A DNA stretch of 13,648 bases from JALWZX01 sp964506905 (GCA_964506905.1 CAZDNW010000040.1:1-13648), one strand, 5' to 3'. Numbered from the stretch's first letter, positions 1 through 7,017 are shown. Notes: a model not told the origin generated them from the letters alone. Numbers and translations are program-made.

Positions 1-2
1 TT

Positions 3-1067
3 TTAATTATTCTTTTCTACTACGCCATGTGCACCTAACCTACCTATTGAAGCGCTTGTAATTCTAATGAATCTAGCATTTTGATGTAATTCGTTGATAT
101 TTAATGCATTACTATAACTAAAACCTGATTTTATACCTGCTTCGTACCTTGTTAATGCTTCTTCCAGCGTTCCTTGATATTCTACCAAAGTTTCAACACC
201 TTCTACATATTGTGTATATTTTTTATGAACAGATCCTTTTAAGATTTTTGCTTGTTTAGTTACTTCGGTTTTTGATGCTGAACCATGGTAAGATTTATAT
301 TTTTTACCATTTTTTTCAATTATTTCACCAGGGGCTTCTTTTGTACCCGCCAATAGTTTACCTACCATTACACAATTTGCCCCAGCCGCTAATGCTTTAA
401 CAATATCGCCGGAATTCCTCATACCACCATCAGCAATAATTAACTTATTACATTCCCTAGCAGCCCTACCTGCTTCTAATAGTGCAGTAATTTGTGGAAC
501 TCCAGCTCCAGTAACAACTCTAGTAGTGCACGCCGCACCAGGTCCTACACCAACTTTTACGGTATCTGCCCCTACTCCAAACAAATCTTTTGCAGCACTA
601 TAAGTAGCTACATTGCCCGCTACTATATCTATTTTTGGGAATTCTTTTCGTAATTGTTTCACAAAGTCTAGAGAAGTTTCCAAATGGCCATGTGCTACAT
701 CTACTAAAACTGCTTTTAGCCTTTTTTCTTCATTTAGTAACAGTTTTGCTCTTTCATATTCACCTTTTGTGATTCCGACCGCAGGAATGGTTTCTGCTCC
801 AGCATCATATACCGCTTTTATTTTTTCTAGTTGTTCTTTTGGTTGTAAGAATCTTGGATAAAAAGCGATGCCACCCAATTCGTACAATTTAATAGCAAAC
901 TCAACGTTTACAACTGTATCCATATTTGCAGCTGTTAATGGCGTTTTTAAGGTAATATTCGGGGTTACCTTTGTAGACAAATCAACTAAACTTCTTGATG
1001 ATACTTTTGATCTTTGTGGAACTAAAAGTACATCGTCATAGGTTAAAGCAAGTGGTATTTCATGCAT
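3..1067 (-). CDS. IMP dehydrogenase / GMP reductase family protein lacking CBS domains
   Basis: A 354-residue (beta/alpha)8-barrel enzyme of purine nucleotide metabolism, cytosolic, acting on IMP or GMP with NAD(P). Visible family marks are the N-terminal TYDDVLLVP (residues 9-17), the catalytic loop GVGPGAACTTR with the nucleophilic Cys at 180, the phosphate-binding IADGGMRNSGDIVKALAAGA (221-240), and the C-terminal GIKSGFSYSNA and FIRITSAS segments. The pair of CBS domains found in ordinary IMP dehydrogenases (about 480-490 aa) is absent, so the protein is closer in size to GMP reductase. At the place of the IMPDH Arg-Tyr dyad it has HKKYTQ (291-296), a Lys-Tyr. The family is certain, but GuaB versus GuaC is not. 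The start is ATG at 1065-1067 with no Shine-Dalgarno. The stop is TAA at the window edge. tRNA-Gly lies 56 bp upstream on the same strand. Confidence 0.9.
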   Translation of the reverse strand: MHEIPLALTYDDVLLVPQRSKVSSRSLVDLSTKVTPNITLKTPLTAANMDTVVNVEFAIKLYELGGIAFYPRFLQPKEQLEKIKAVYDAGAETIPAVGITKGEYERAKLLLNEEKRLKAVLVDVAHGHLETSLDFVKQLRKEFPKIDIVAGNVATYSAAKDLFGVGADTVKVGVGPGAACTTRVVTGAGVPQITALLEAGRAARECNKLIIADGGMRNSGDIVKALAAGANCVMVGKLLAGTKEAPGEIIEKNGKKYKSYHGSASKTEVTKQAKILKGSVHKKYTQYVEGVETLVEYQGTLEEALTRYEAGIKSGFSYSNALNINELHQNARFIRITSASIGRLGAHGVVEKNN

Positions 1068-1122
1068 GATTAAATAGCACGATTAGTGCTTTTTAGATAT
1101 TTTTATCTGAAATTAAATAACT

Positions 1123-1197
1123 TGGAGCGGGTAGCGGGAATCGAACCCGCGTCTTCGCCATGGCAAGGCGATATAATAGCCACTATACGATACCCGC
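1123..1197 (-). tRNA. tRNA-Gly (anticodon GCC)
   Basis: On the minus strand the acceptor stem GCGGGTA/TACCCGC closes a cloverleaf. The anticodon stem is TCGCC/GGCGA around the loop TTGCCAT, giving anticodon GCC. The T arm GCGGG-TTCGATT-CCCGC is perfect. The discriminator base is T, as usual for bacterial tRNA-Gly, and CCA is encoded (1123-1125). The short D arm (GTATAGTGGCTATTAT) is typical of bacterial glycine tRNAs. Confidence 0.97.
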
Positions 1198-1260
1198 TTA
1201 GTTTAAAGATATTACTTTTTAGTATCGTAATCTTAAGTTAGGTATTCTGTTTTTCATACA

Positions 1261-1303
1261 AGGGTATTCGTGATTCTCGCTTTGCTCGAATCAACGATAC
1301 CCT
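1261..1303. repeat. Imperfect 43-bp inverted repeat between the Nramp-like gene and tRNA-Gly
   Basis: The arms AGGGTAT (1261-1267) and ATACCCT (1297-1303) are perfect complements. Inside them GATTC/GAATC and GC/GC pair again around a TTT loop, with small internal loops between. It has no adjoining T-tract on either strand, so it does not look like an ordinary terminator. It may be a structured RNA end, a processing site upstream of the tRNA, or a dispersed palindromic element. Copies elsewhere in the genome cannot be seen from here. Confidence 0.5.
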
Positions 1304-1337
1304 CCTGATATCTTAAATCAACAAGAAAAATTTTATA

Positions 1338-1351
1338 TTATCAATTGATAA
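1338..1351. repeat. 14-bp palindrome TTATCAATTGATAA downstream of the Nramp-like gene
   Basis: A perfect 14-bp palindrome starting 18 nt past the stop of the minus-strand transporter gene. It is AT-rich with no loop. It could be a weak transcript end or a protein-binding site, or chance in this base composition. The rest of 1198-1369 holds only this and the 43-bp inverted repeat. Confidence 0.35.
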
Positions 1352-1369
1352 ATTGCAATACTGCTTTTT

Positions 1370-2767
1370 TTATTTTATAACCTTATCAAAAAATACCAAT
1401 GCACTAAATACACCAAAGAATACAAATGTAGCATATATTATTAATTTTCTTACTAATGATGGATGTATTTGTTTTGGTAATAATTTAGTATTTAATTTTA
1501 CTAACAACCCAGAAAACACAAACATACAAAAAGCATTCAATACAGCACCAGTTATAATTAGTGCTGCGGGTTGTGCTAAATCAACCAAAAATACTAATAC
1601 ACCAAATACTATTAACACCCAAATGGTAGCATAATAAAACTTTGGGATATCACTACCTTTTACTTTCTTTCGTTTAATTAATGCAATATTTTCCGATACA
1701 ATTCTTCCGCTAGCATCAATAACTGCCAATTGTGTTGAAAATAACATCAATGAAGTTATAACTAGTAACGCAGCACCCCAAAATTTACCAATTTCACTAG
1801 AAACTACTTTTGCTTGAGTGAAAACAAAATTAAGTCCTTCTGCATTACCCGCGTGACCATAAGTTGTTGCATAAGATAAAACAGCCAGTAATAAAATTGT
1901 TAATAAACCAAGCCCCCAAAATATCAATAAGTGTTCTATGTTTATCATTTTCCACCACTTGTTAAATTTTGCTAATTCTTTTTTGTTTGGTTCAAATGTA
2001 GTTCCTTCAATATCAACTTTCTCTGATTTTCCAGTCACTAAACTTGTTATTTTCCCAGAGTACTTACCCATTCCATAGCCCTTTTCTTTAATATAAAAAG
2101 ATTGTGCTAAATTAAGATTTCCGCCCGCACCCGAATATGCAAATGCCGCTAGAAAAGCCATTAAAGGTAAACCTTTAGGTATAAAATAGTACCCTTCACC
2201 TATGCCAGCTAATCCTTCCATTAGTTTGGCATAATCTGAAAGTTCGGCAACAAGAACAACAATTATAACTATTATAGGAATTCCAACTAATATCAAAATT
2301 TTTTGAAATGATTCTACTGTTTTATACAATACAGGGCCAAAGGTTAAGGTTAATCCAACAATTAATAACATTAATATTGCAATATATCTTGTGTCTTCCA
2401 TACCCAGTATAGGACTTAAAACTTGTGCAGCTGCACCGGAAAAGCCTGGCCAAGACCAAGCTAGTAATGTTGATAAAACAAACCAATAAGGTAACCATTT
2501 AAATAATCTCGCAAATCCAACAAATACACTTTCACCATTTGCCAAAGCATATCTTTCAATTTCCATATTTAAGAAAAATTGTAGCGTAATACCTAATGCG
2601 GCACCCCATATAATACCTAATCCCCAGTTAGCAACAAGATACGGCCATAAAATTAATTCACCGGTTCCAAGTCCTAGCCCGATTAGTATAAAACTTGGTC
2701 CGATTAATGATCTAACTGATTTTGGTGGGGTTGGCAGTGTTTTTTTCTGCAATGATTTTAATTGCAT
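1370..2767 (-). CDS. Nramp-like membrane transporter with non-canonical metal site
   Basis: A 465-residue integral membrane protein with about 11-12 hydrophobic helices and the APC/LeuT-type layout of the Nramp (SLC11) family. Helix 1 reads IGPSFILIGLGLGTGELILWP (about 22-42), and the next segment has LQFFLNMEIERYALANGES as in Nramp relatives. Canonical Nramps carry a DPGN motif in helix 1 and an MPH motif in helix 6 that bind Mn2+/Fe2+. Here these places read GLGTGEL (32-38) and YSGAGGNLNLAQ (211-222). The usual ligands are therefore missing and the substrate is unknown; Mg2+ or another cation, or a co-transported solute, are possibilities. A charged stretch (about 225-279, KYSGKITSLVTGKSEK onward) forms a large loop after helix 6. 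ATG at 2765-2767 lies 8 nt after a -10-like GATAAA, suggesting a leaderless mRNA. A terminator upstream (2825-2865) separates it from the DUF4203 gene. Confidence 0.8.
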   Translation of the reverse strand: MQLKSLQKKTLPTPPKSVRSLIGPSFILIGLGLGTGELILWPYLVANWGLGIIWGAALGITLQFFLNMEIERYALANGESVFVGFARLFKWLPYWFVLSTLLAWSWPGFSGAAAQVLSPILGMEDTRYIAILMLLIVGLTLTFGPVLYKTVESFQKILILVGIPIIVIIVVLVAELSDYAKLMEGLAGIGEGYYFIPKGLPLMAFLAAFAYSGAGGNLNLAQSFYIKEKGYGMGKYSGKITSLVTGKSEKVDIEGTTFEPNKKELAKFNKWWKMINIEHLLIFWGLGLLTILLLAVLSYATTYGHAGNAEGLNFVFTQAKVVSSEIGKFWGAALLVITSLMLFSTQLAVIDASGRIVSENIALIKRKKVKGSDIPKFYYATIWVLIVFGVLVFLVDLAQPAALIITGAVLNAFCMFVFSGLLVKLNTKLLPKQIHPSLVRKLIIYATFVFFGVFSALVFFDKVIK

Positions 2768-2775
2768 ATATAGAT

Positions 2776-2804
2776 TTTATCATAAAAAATTTGGGTTGTG
2801 TCTA
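2776..2804 (-). promoter_or_regulatory. Predicted promoter of the Nramp-like gene
   Basis: On the minus strand there is a -35-like TAGACA (2799-2804), a 17-bp spacer, and a -10-like GATAAA (2776-2781), with ATG 8 nt further on. This implies transcription starting at or next to the start codon. The block TGATAAAATC recurs at the same distance before the gene starting at 5912. Confidence 0.5.
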
Positions 2805-2824
2805 AGTGATTTAGGGGTAAAAGT

Positions 2825-2865
2825 AAAATAAAAGGCAGATTTGATTGTGTACAATCAAATCTGCC
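2825..2865 (-). terminator. Intrinsic terminator of the DUF4203-type gene
   Basis: A perfect 15-bp inverted repeat (2834-2848 and 2851-2865, GGCAGATTTGATTGT and its complement) with a tiny loop. On the minus strand it is followed by TTTTATTTT. It lies 16 nt after the stop of the minus-strand gene at 2882, so it ends that transcript before the Nramp-like gene. It is the clearest terminator in the window. Confidence 0.9.
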
Positions 2866-2881
2866 CCCGTCCTAATCAATA

Positions 2882-3541
2882 TTAACTATCGTCTGATTTA
2901 ACAGATACAGTTTCTATTACATAAGGGTCCATCATATCTATTTCCTTTTCCATTGCGTATTGAACTGCTATACCAAAGCCAGCCACCACTAGCCAAACCA
3001 AAGGCCAGAACCATGATTGATCCATGACCGCATTAGTTTGAGCTAATACTGAGTAGTCTGGATTAACCTTGCCAAATAACGCTAAGACTCCGGAAATAAT
3101 TGTCATAGAGCCACCCAAAGCAGTTCCTATTACAATAACTAATCTTGGAACGCTCCATTTTGCGAACAATAAAGCTAAAACGACACCTGCTCCAATGCTT
3201 ACCATGAATGGTATTAATCCACTTTCCCAACCAATCATTAAGAATAATCCTTGTAGTAACATATATCCTAAATACCCACCGAATAAAACAATTGCAAGTG
3301 CGTAAACAAAATAAGCAAGTAAAGCAAATACAATTCCGAGAATTAATCCTAATATTAAACCGCTAGACACACCTAAAAATGTAGAATTAAATAGGTTGTC
3401 CATTGCAGTCATACCTGTTGATATCCCAACAAAAAACGCCCAGATTGGTAGTAAAAATTTAAAAAATCTATAACCAATGAATGTAAATGCTAAACCGATT
3501 ACTATTGCTAAAAATGCAAATAATAATATTTCAAAAAACAT
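2882..3541 (-). CDS. Multi-pass membrane protein, DUF4203/TMEM198-like
   Basis: A 219-residue protein with about seven hydrophobic helices: 1-20, a FIGYRFFKFLLP turn (21-32), then Gly-rich helices such as SSGLILGLILGIVFALLAYFVY and VLFGGYLGYMLLQGLF. The C-terminal tail is short and acidic (EKEIDMMDPYVIE...SDDS). The GYR-F-K-LLP motif followed by Gly-rich membrane hairpins resembles the DUF4203 (TM7S3/TMEM198) family, whose function in bacteria is not known. It is the only gene here with a classical Shine-Dalgarno (AGGAGGTG at 3550-3557, 8 nt before ATG). A strong terminator follows at 2825-2865, so it is probably transcribed alone. Confidence 0.75.
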   Translation of the reverse strand: MFFEILLFAFLAIVIGLAFTFIGYRFFKFLLPIWAFFVGISTGMTAMDNLFNSTFLGVSSGLILGLILGIVFALLAYFVYALAIVLFGGYLGYMLLQGLFLMIGWESGLIPFMVSIGAGVVLALLFAKWSVPRLVIVIGTALGGSMTIISGVLALFGKVNPDYSVLAQTNAVMDQSWFWPLVWLVVAGFGIAVQYAMEKEIDMMDPYVIETVSVKSDDS

Positions 3542-3549
3542 AACTTTCT

Positions 3550-3557
3550 CACCTCCT
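3550..3557 (-). promoter_or_regulatory. Strong Shine-Dalgarno of the DUF4203-type gene
   Basis: AGGAGGTG on the minus strand, 8 nt before the ATG at 3541, fully complementary to the 16S anti-Shine-Dalgarno. It fixes the start and stands out because the neighbouring genes lack such a site. Confidence 0.9.
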
Positions 3558-3569
3558 TTTATTCTATGT

Positions 3570-3600
3570 TCATATTATCAGTACCACCATTTCTCTTCAA
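3570..3600 (-). promoter_or_regulatory. Predicted promoter of the DUF4203-type gene
   Basis: On the minus strand a -35-like TTGAAG, a 17-bp spacer and a -10-like TAATAT lie upstream of the Shine-Dalgarno. This leaves a short 5' leader of about 25-30 nt that contains the AGGAGGTG. The match to consensus is moderate. Confidence 0.4.
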
Positions 3601-3631
3601 CCACTTGAGATACCTAAAATATTCGTTAGAA

Positions 3632-3661
3632 TTGACATAATCATATGTAATCGGTTATCAA
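3632..3661 (+). promoter_or_regulatory. Predicted promoter of the 373-aa membrane protein gene
   Basis: A perfect -35 TTGACA (3632-3637), an 18-bp spacer and a -10-like TATCAA (3656-3661) lie 7 nt before the ATG at 3669. No Shine-Dalgarno follows, which suggests a leaderless transcript. The promoter diverges from that of the DUF4203-type gene. Confidence 0.6.
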
Positions 3662-3668
3662 AATAAGA

Positions 3669-4790
3669 ATGACAGAATTTAATGATATTTTTATATTTTG
3701 GTTAGTTGTAGGCTTAAGATTTTTTGTACCCCTATTAATTCCTAGATATCCATTACCGGCAATAATTGCTTCATTAACTATAGATGCAGTTGATCAAACT
3801 GTTTTTCAAAAATTCACAAATTTAAATTTAGACGGATATCAAGGATATGATAAAGCTTTAGATATTTATTATTTAACTATCGCTTACCTTTCTGTATTAA
3901 GAAACTGGAAAAATCAATATGCAGTAAAAGTTGCGAAATTTTTGTGGTATTACAGATTATTTGGAATTGCACTGTTCGAATTAACATATTCAGGTGTTGG
4001 CCCGAGATGGTTATTATTTATTTTTCCAAACACATTTGAATATTTCTTTATATTTTACGAAACAATAAAACTAAGATGGGATACTCGTAAATTATCAAAT
4101 AAATTTATTTTATTAAGTGCTGCTTTCATTTGGATATTTATAAAACTTCCACAAGAATATTGGATTCATATAGCACAACTTGATGTGACTGACTTTCTAA
4201 AAGAAAAAATATTTGGAGTGCCAACAGATGCTGGACTTACTGAAATATTAAATGTTAATTATTGGTTAATACCAACCGTAGTAGTTTTAATAGTAGGTGC
4301 TGTGGTTTTAATTAAATATATCAAAGGTAGATTACCCAAACCTGATTGGACATTTAAATATAAATCAGATTCAATAGATAATTTTAGAAATACTAAATTT
4401 GTAGACAAACAAAACTTCAAGTCAATTTTTTCGTCTCAATTATTAGAAAAAATAATATTAATAACGTTAGTACTAATAATTTTTGTTCAAATGCTTGAAT
4501 TAGATATCAAGAGTGTTTCAGTACTTATTGGCGTGTTAGTAGTTTTGGTCACAAGTTCCTTTGTAACCATTTTGATAAGCAGATATATAAAAATATCTCA
4601 AACCATATCAATGCCGGTTACCTTTATTTTTATGTTGATAATTAATTTCGCTATTACAATTGGTTACGGAATTTTATTTAATATTGGGAATTCAACCAAC
4701 CTTGTTACCTTACTTTTTTTCTTGTCGTTACTAACTTTAATTTCAGTAATGTTTGACAGATATTCAACCGTATATTTAAGCAGAAAGTAG
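3669..4790 (+). CDS. Multi-pass membrane protein of unknown function (373 aa)
   Basis: I do not recognise a named family. The protein has about nine hydrophobic helices. Its N-terminal third holds a distinctive segment that looks conserved in character: PRYPLPAIIASLTIDAVDQ (25-43), then TVFQKFT, DGYQGYDKALDIYYLTIAYLS (56-75) and LRNW (77-80). The acidic and aromatic residues beside the membrane (D39, D42, D61, D65) suggest a functional rather than purely structural role. A cytosolic linker (about 215-260, GRLPKPDWTFKYKSDS...) precedes four C-terminal helices. There is no signal peptide beyond the first helix. The start is ATG at 3669, 7 nt after a -10-like box. The stop is TAG. It converges with the next gene, 15 bp away, with no clear terminator between. 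Confidence 0.85.
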   Translation: MTEFNDIFIFWLVVGLRFFVPLLIPRYPLPAIIASLTIDAVDQTVFQKFTNLNLDGYQGYDKALDIYYLTIAYLSVLRNWKNQYAVKVAKFLWYYRLFGIALFELTYSGVGPRWLLFIFPNTFEYFFIFYETIKLRWDTRKLSNKFILLSAAFIWIFIKLPQEYWIHIAQLDVTDFLKEKIFGVPTDAGLTEILNVNYWLIPTVVVLIVGAVVLIKYIKGRLPKPDWTFKYKSDSIDNFRNTKFVDKQNFKSIFSSQLLEKIILITLVLIIFVQMLELDIKSVSVLIGVLVVLVTSSFVTILISRYIKISQTISMPVTFIFMLIINFAITIGYGILFNIGNSTNLVTLLFFLSLLTLISVMFDRYSTVYLSRK

Positions 4791-4805
4791 ATTGATTTTT
4801 GTAAG

Positions 4806-5912
4806 TTAACCATCAATTGGTTTTGTATAATCAACCTTTGACTTAATTCTAAATACTTTATTAAAGATTCTGGATAATAAATCTTCTTGCTTTCGATAAG
4901 TAAGTCGCTTTGGAAATATAAGATCTAACAGTAAGTTGGTTACACTAGCAAATATTAATGCAACTAGCTTTAACCTTGGGAAAAATAAAAACGCAAATAT
5001 CATAATACTTGTAAATGCCGTAAATCGCATTATTTCATCTTTTGATTCACTTATTGTTTTTTTGATGGTTGCTTTTAACAATTCTGTTTTAGTTTCAAAA
5101 TGTATTCCTTCAAAATACTTTTCAGGAAATTTATAGTAATATTTTGCTTCAGCAACCAATCTTAGTACGTTTCGTATAAATTCTAGTAGCAAACCAATCA
5201 TTACAAGCTTAAGTGTTACATCAATTTGGTATGTAGAAAATCCAGGTTCCATAAAATCGTAATTTCCGAATTGTGCTTCAATCGGAACATTTAATGCTTC
5301 TGGTAAAAATATTAAATGCGTACTGTCAATTGTTAAAAACAATACTAAAAGTGCAACTTCAAACCCATCTATGAAATGCCTTTTAAATAAATCTAGAATT
5401 TTATTTAAAAATGCACTATCAAACATATTTTCATCGTTCTTTTTTGGTAAATTCATTAGTCCGGCTAAAAAGGTTAAAATTACTGTAACTGCTATTGTCA
5501 TTCCTAATACATCATGATTGGTTCCGTATGCTTTGTATAAAATAATAACAATTAAATATGTTATTGCAGCGATAATGTAGCTTACATAAGGGATAGTTAT
5601 TAATATCACCCTTTTTGAAATATCAATAAAAGTTTCTTTTAGTTCTTTTAAAAATTCAATAAAGCTTATTGCGGTAAGCGAACCTTCCAATGCTAAATCA
5701 ATTACAGCACTTGCTTCTTTTTTTCTACCTAAAATTGTTAGAATTCCAACAATAACGAATAAAATAGAAAGTGTAAAACCTATTGTCCATAAGATATTAG
5801 CTACAATATAAAACACCTTTGGATGTAAAATGCCAAGCGTAATAATTACGCCAAAAAATATCATCGTAATAACAATTGCTTTACTAGCCCATTTTGGTAT
5901 TTGTGTTTTCAT
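4806..5912 (-). CDS. Multi-pass membrane protein of unknown function (368 aa)
   Basis: No family recognised. There are two hydrophobic helices at the N terminus (about 11-30 and 33-60), then an amphipathic stretch EASAVIDLALEGSLTAISFIEFLKEL (about 66-91). A helix pair follows around 100-153, further helices near 185-200 and 232-252, a polar segment rich in Lys/Glu (KYYYKFPEKYFEGIHFETKTELLKATIKK), and two more helices before a basic tail. The topology is that of an integral membrane protein with a sizeable cytosolic part. ATG at 5910-5912 follows an extended -10 (TGTGATAAA) by 8 nt, without a Shine-Dalgarno. Its stop is 15 bp from the stop of the facing 373-aa gene. The pyrophosphatase gene upstream on the same strand ends 70 bp before this start. 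Confidence 0.85.
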   Translation of the reverse strand: MKTQIPKWASKAIVITMIFFGVIITLGILHPKVFYIVANILWTIGFTLSILFVIVGILTILGRKKEASAVIDLALEGSLTAISFIEFLKELKETFIDISKRVILITIPYVSYIIAAITYLIVIILYKAYGTNHDVLGMTIAVTVILTFLAGLMNLPKKNDENMFDSAFLNKILDLFKRHFIDGFEVALLVLFLTIDSTHLIFLPEALNVPIEAQFGNYDFMEPGFSTYQIDVTLKLVMIGLLLEFIRNVLRLVAEAKYYYKFPEKYFEGIHFETKTELLKATIKKTISESKDEIMRFTAFTSIMIFAFLFFPRLKLVALIFASVTNLLLDLIFPKRLTYRKQEDLLSRIFNKVFRIKSKVDYTKPIDG

Positions 5913-5920
5913 CGGTTGAT

Positions 5921-5929
5921 TTTATCACA
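5921..5929 (-). promoter_or_regulatory. Extended -10 promoter of the 368-aa membrane protein gene
   Basis: On the minus strand TG-T-GATAAA forms an extended -10, 8 nt before ATG. It shares TGATAAAATC with the promoter of the Nramp-like gene at the same distance from the start codon. No good -35 is visible. Confidence 0.5.
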
Positions 5930-5982
5930 GAAATGGCAAATTCCCATTATAAATTGTAATTAGATTAACGACTTCTTATAAA

Positions 5983-6945
5983 TTACTGTTTTTTATTTTT
6001 TGTATAAAACTTAGTTAGTGGTGGTACCATTTGTTTTTTTCGTGACATCATACCTTCAATTTTCATAGCACCGTCTTTAAATTGTTTTCCAAATATTTTT
6101 TCTAAATCAGGGGCATTTTTACCTTCGGCAACAATTAACGCTTCATTTTCAATAACATCTGTAAGCATAACTACAAATAAATCTAAACCTTCTTTTTCGA
6201 TTAATTTCTTTAAATATTTGTGTATTTCGGGAATTTTCTTTATCAATTTTGAATTATCAAGTGTTTCTACTTGAGAAATGCCAACCTTAACATCTCCCAA
6301 TTCATATCTTTTTGTATCAGTACCAACCAGTTTTGCAGGACCTAATTTATACCAAATATCCTTTTTATTAAACATTTTTCTTGCATACGCATCTATATCT
6401 CCCAAACCTGTTAAAGCTGCAAGTTTACCGGCGACAATTTTATCTACATATGTAGTAATTGGTGATCTTAATGCAAGTGTATCGTCTATAATTGCAGATA
6501 ACATTAATTGTGCAAATTCTGGCGTTATCGTAAAGCCAATATTAAATAACTTATCAGCAACAATCGTTGTGGTTGACCCATAAGGCTTAACCGTAATTTT
6601 TGGCGGGGCACTTGTTTCTAATTTTAATTTGTGATGATCAAAGACTTCAATAATATCTGCTTCTTCCCAACCTTTTGCCCTTTGATCTGGATCTGTGTGA
6701 TCAACCAAGACGACCTTTCTACCTTTTATTGTTTTTACTAATCTTGGCATTTCAAATCCTGTTGATTTAAATAGCCATTCAGTTAAGTGGTTCGGTTCAT
6801 CACATCTCACAGCCAAATAGTTAAAATCTCCTTTTGCATGTCTGTAAACTTGATATGAATATGCTGATACAATAGCATCAACATCGGGTTTAATATGTCC
6901 AACAATATAAATAGGTTCTCCAATTAATAATCTTTCTGATGCCAT
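5983..6945 (-). CDS. ppaC: Manganese-dependent inorganic pyrophosphatase, family II (DHH)
   Basis: A cytosolic enzyme that hydrolyses pyrophosphate to two phosphates and so pulls nucleotide, tRNA-charging and polymerisation reactions forward. Numbering from the chosen start (320 aa), the DHH-family signatures are all present: GHIKPDVDA (16-24), VDHTD (81-85), FDHH (102-105), GSTTTIV (123-129) and the AIIDDT metal-site segment. The C-terminal substrate-binding SRKKQMVPPL (301-310) is also intact. No CBS or DRTGG regulatory domains are inserted, so this is the compact form. An in-frame ATG at 6987 would add 14 residues (MNCVNDYT...). I chose 6945 because MASERLLIGEPIYIVGH fits the family's N terminus and because the upstream stretch forms a perfect hairpin. 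The gene has its own promoter and a structured leader (see 6960-6985). Confidence 0.95.
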   Translation of the reverse strand: MASERLLIGEPIYIVGHIKPDVDAIVSAYSYQVYRHAKGDFNYLAVRCDEPNHLTEWLFKSTGFEMPRLVKTIKGRKVVLVDHTDPDQRAKGWEEADIIEVFDHHKLKLETSAPPKITVKPYGSTTTIVADKLFNIGFTITPEFAQLMLSAIIDDTLALRSPITTYVDKIVAGKLAALTGLGDIDAYARKMFNKKDIWYKLGPAKLVGTDTKRYELGDVKVGISQVETLDNSKLIKKIPEIHKYLKKLIEKEGLDLFVVMLTDVIENEALIVAEGKNAPDLEKIFGKQFKDGAMKIEGMMSRKKQMVPPLTKFYTKNKKQ

Positions 6946-6985
6946 AAGATAAATAAAAAGAATTGTGTAATCATTTACACAATTC
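6946..6985 (-). promoter_or_regulatory. Hairpin plus T-tract directly before the pyrophosphatase start
   Basis: A perfect 11-bp inverted repeat (GAATTGTGTAA / TTACACAATTC, 6960-6985, loop ATGA) is followed on the minus strand by TTTTTATTTATCTT and then the ATG at 6945. It has the shape of an intrinsic terminator and sits downstream of the gene's own -10 (7009-7014). It could end the tRNA-Pro transcript, act as an attenuator in the pyrophosphatase leader, or both. Confidence 0.65.
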
Positions 6986-7008
6986 AAACTTAATTAAGTA
7001 CTGATAGT

Positions 7009-7017
7009 ATTATAGCA
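7009..7017 (-). promoter_or_regulatory. Extended -10 promoter of the pyrophosphatase gene
   Basis: On the minus strand TGCTATAAT is a consensus extended -10 (TG at 7016-7017, TATAAT at 7009-7014). Transcription from near 7002 would give a leader of about 57 nt carrying the 6960-6985 hairpin. No convincing -35 is seen, as is usual for extended -10 promoters. Confidence 0.7.

Noticed and set aside
613..861. 82-codon open frame on the plus strand inside the IMPDH/GMPR gene
   Set aside because: It is antisense to an intact enzyme gene with strong motifs. It shows no start signal and no recognisable protein.
5947..5984. Direct repeat TTATAAATT downstream of the pyrophosphatase gene
   Set aside because: Nine AT-only bases repeated once is expected by chance in this sequence.
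6946..6987. 14-residue N-terminal extension of the pyrophosphatase (MNCVNDYTILFIYL)
   Set aside because: It would make the perfect hairpin part of the coding sequence and adds residues not seen in the family. The start at 6945 is more likely, though not proven.
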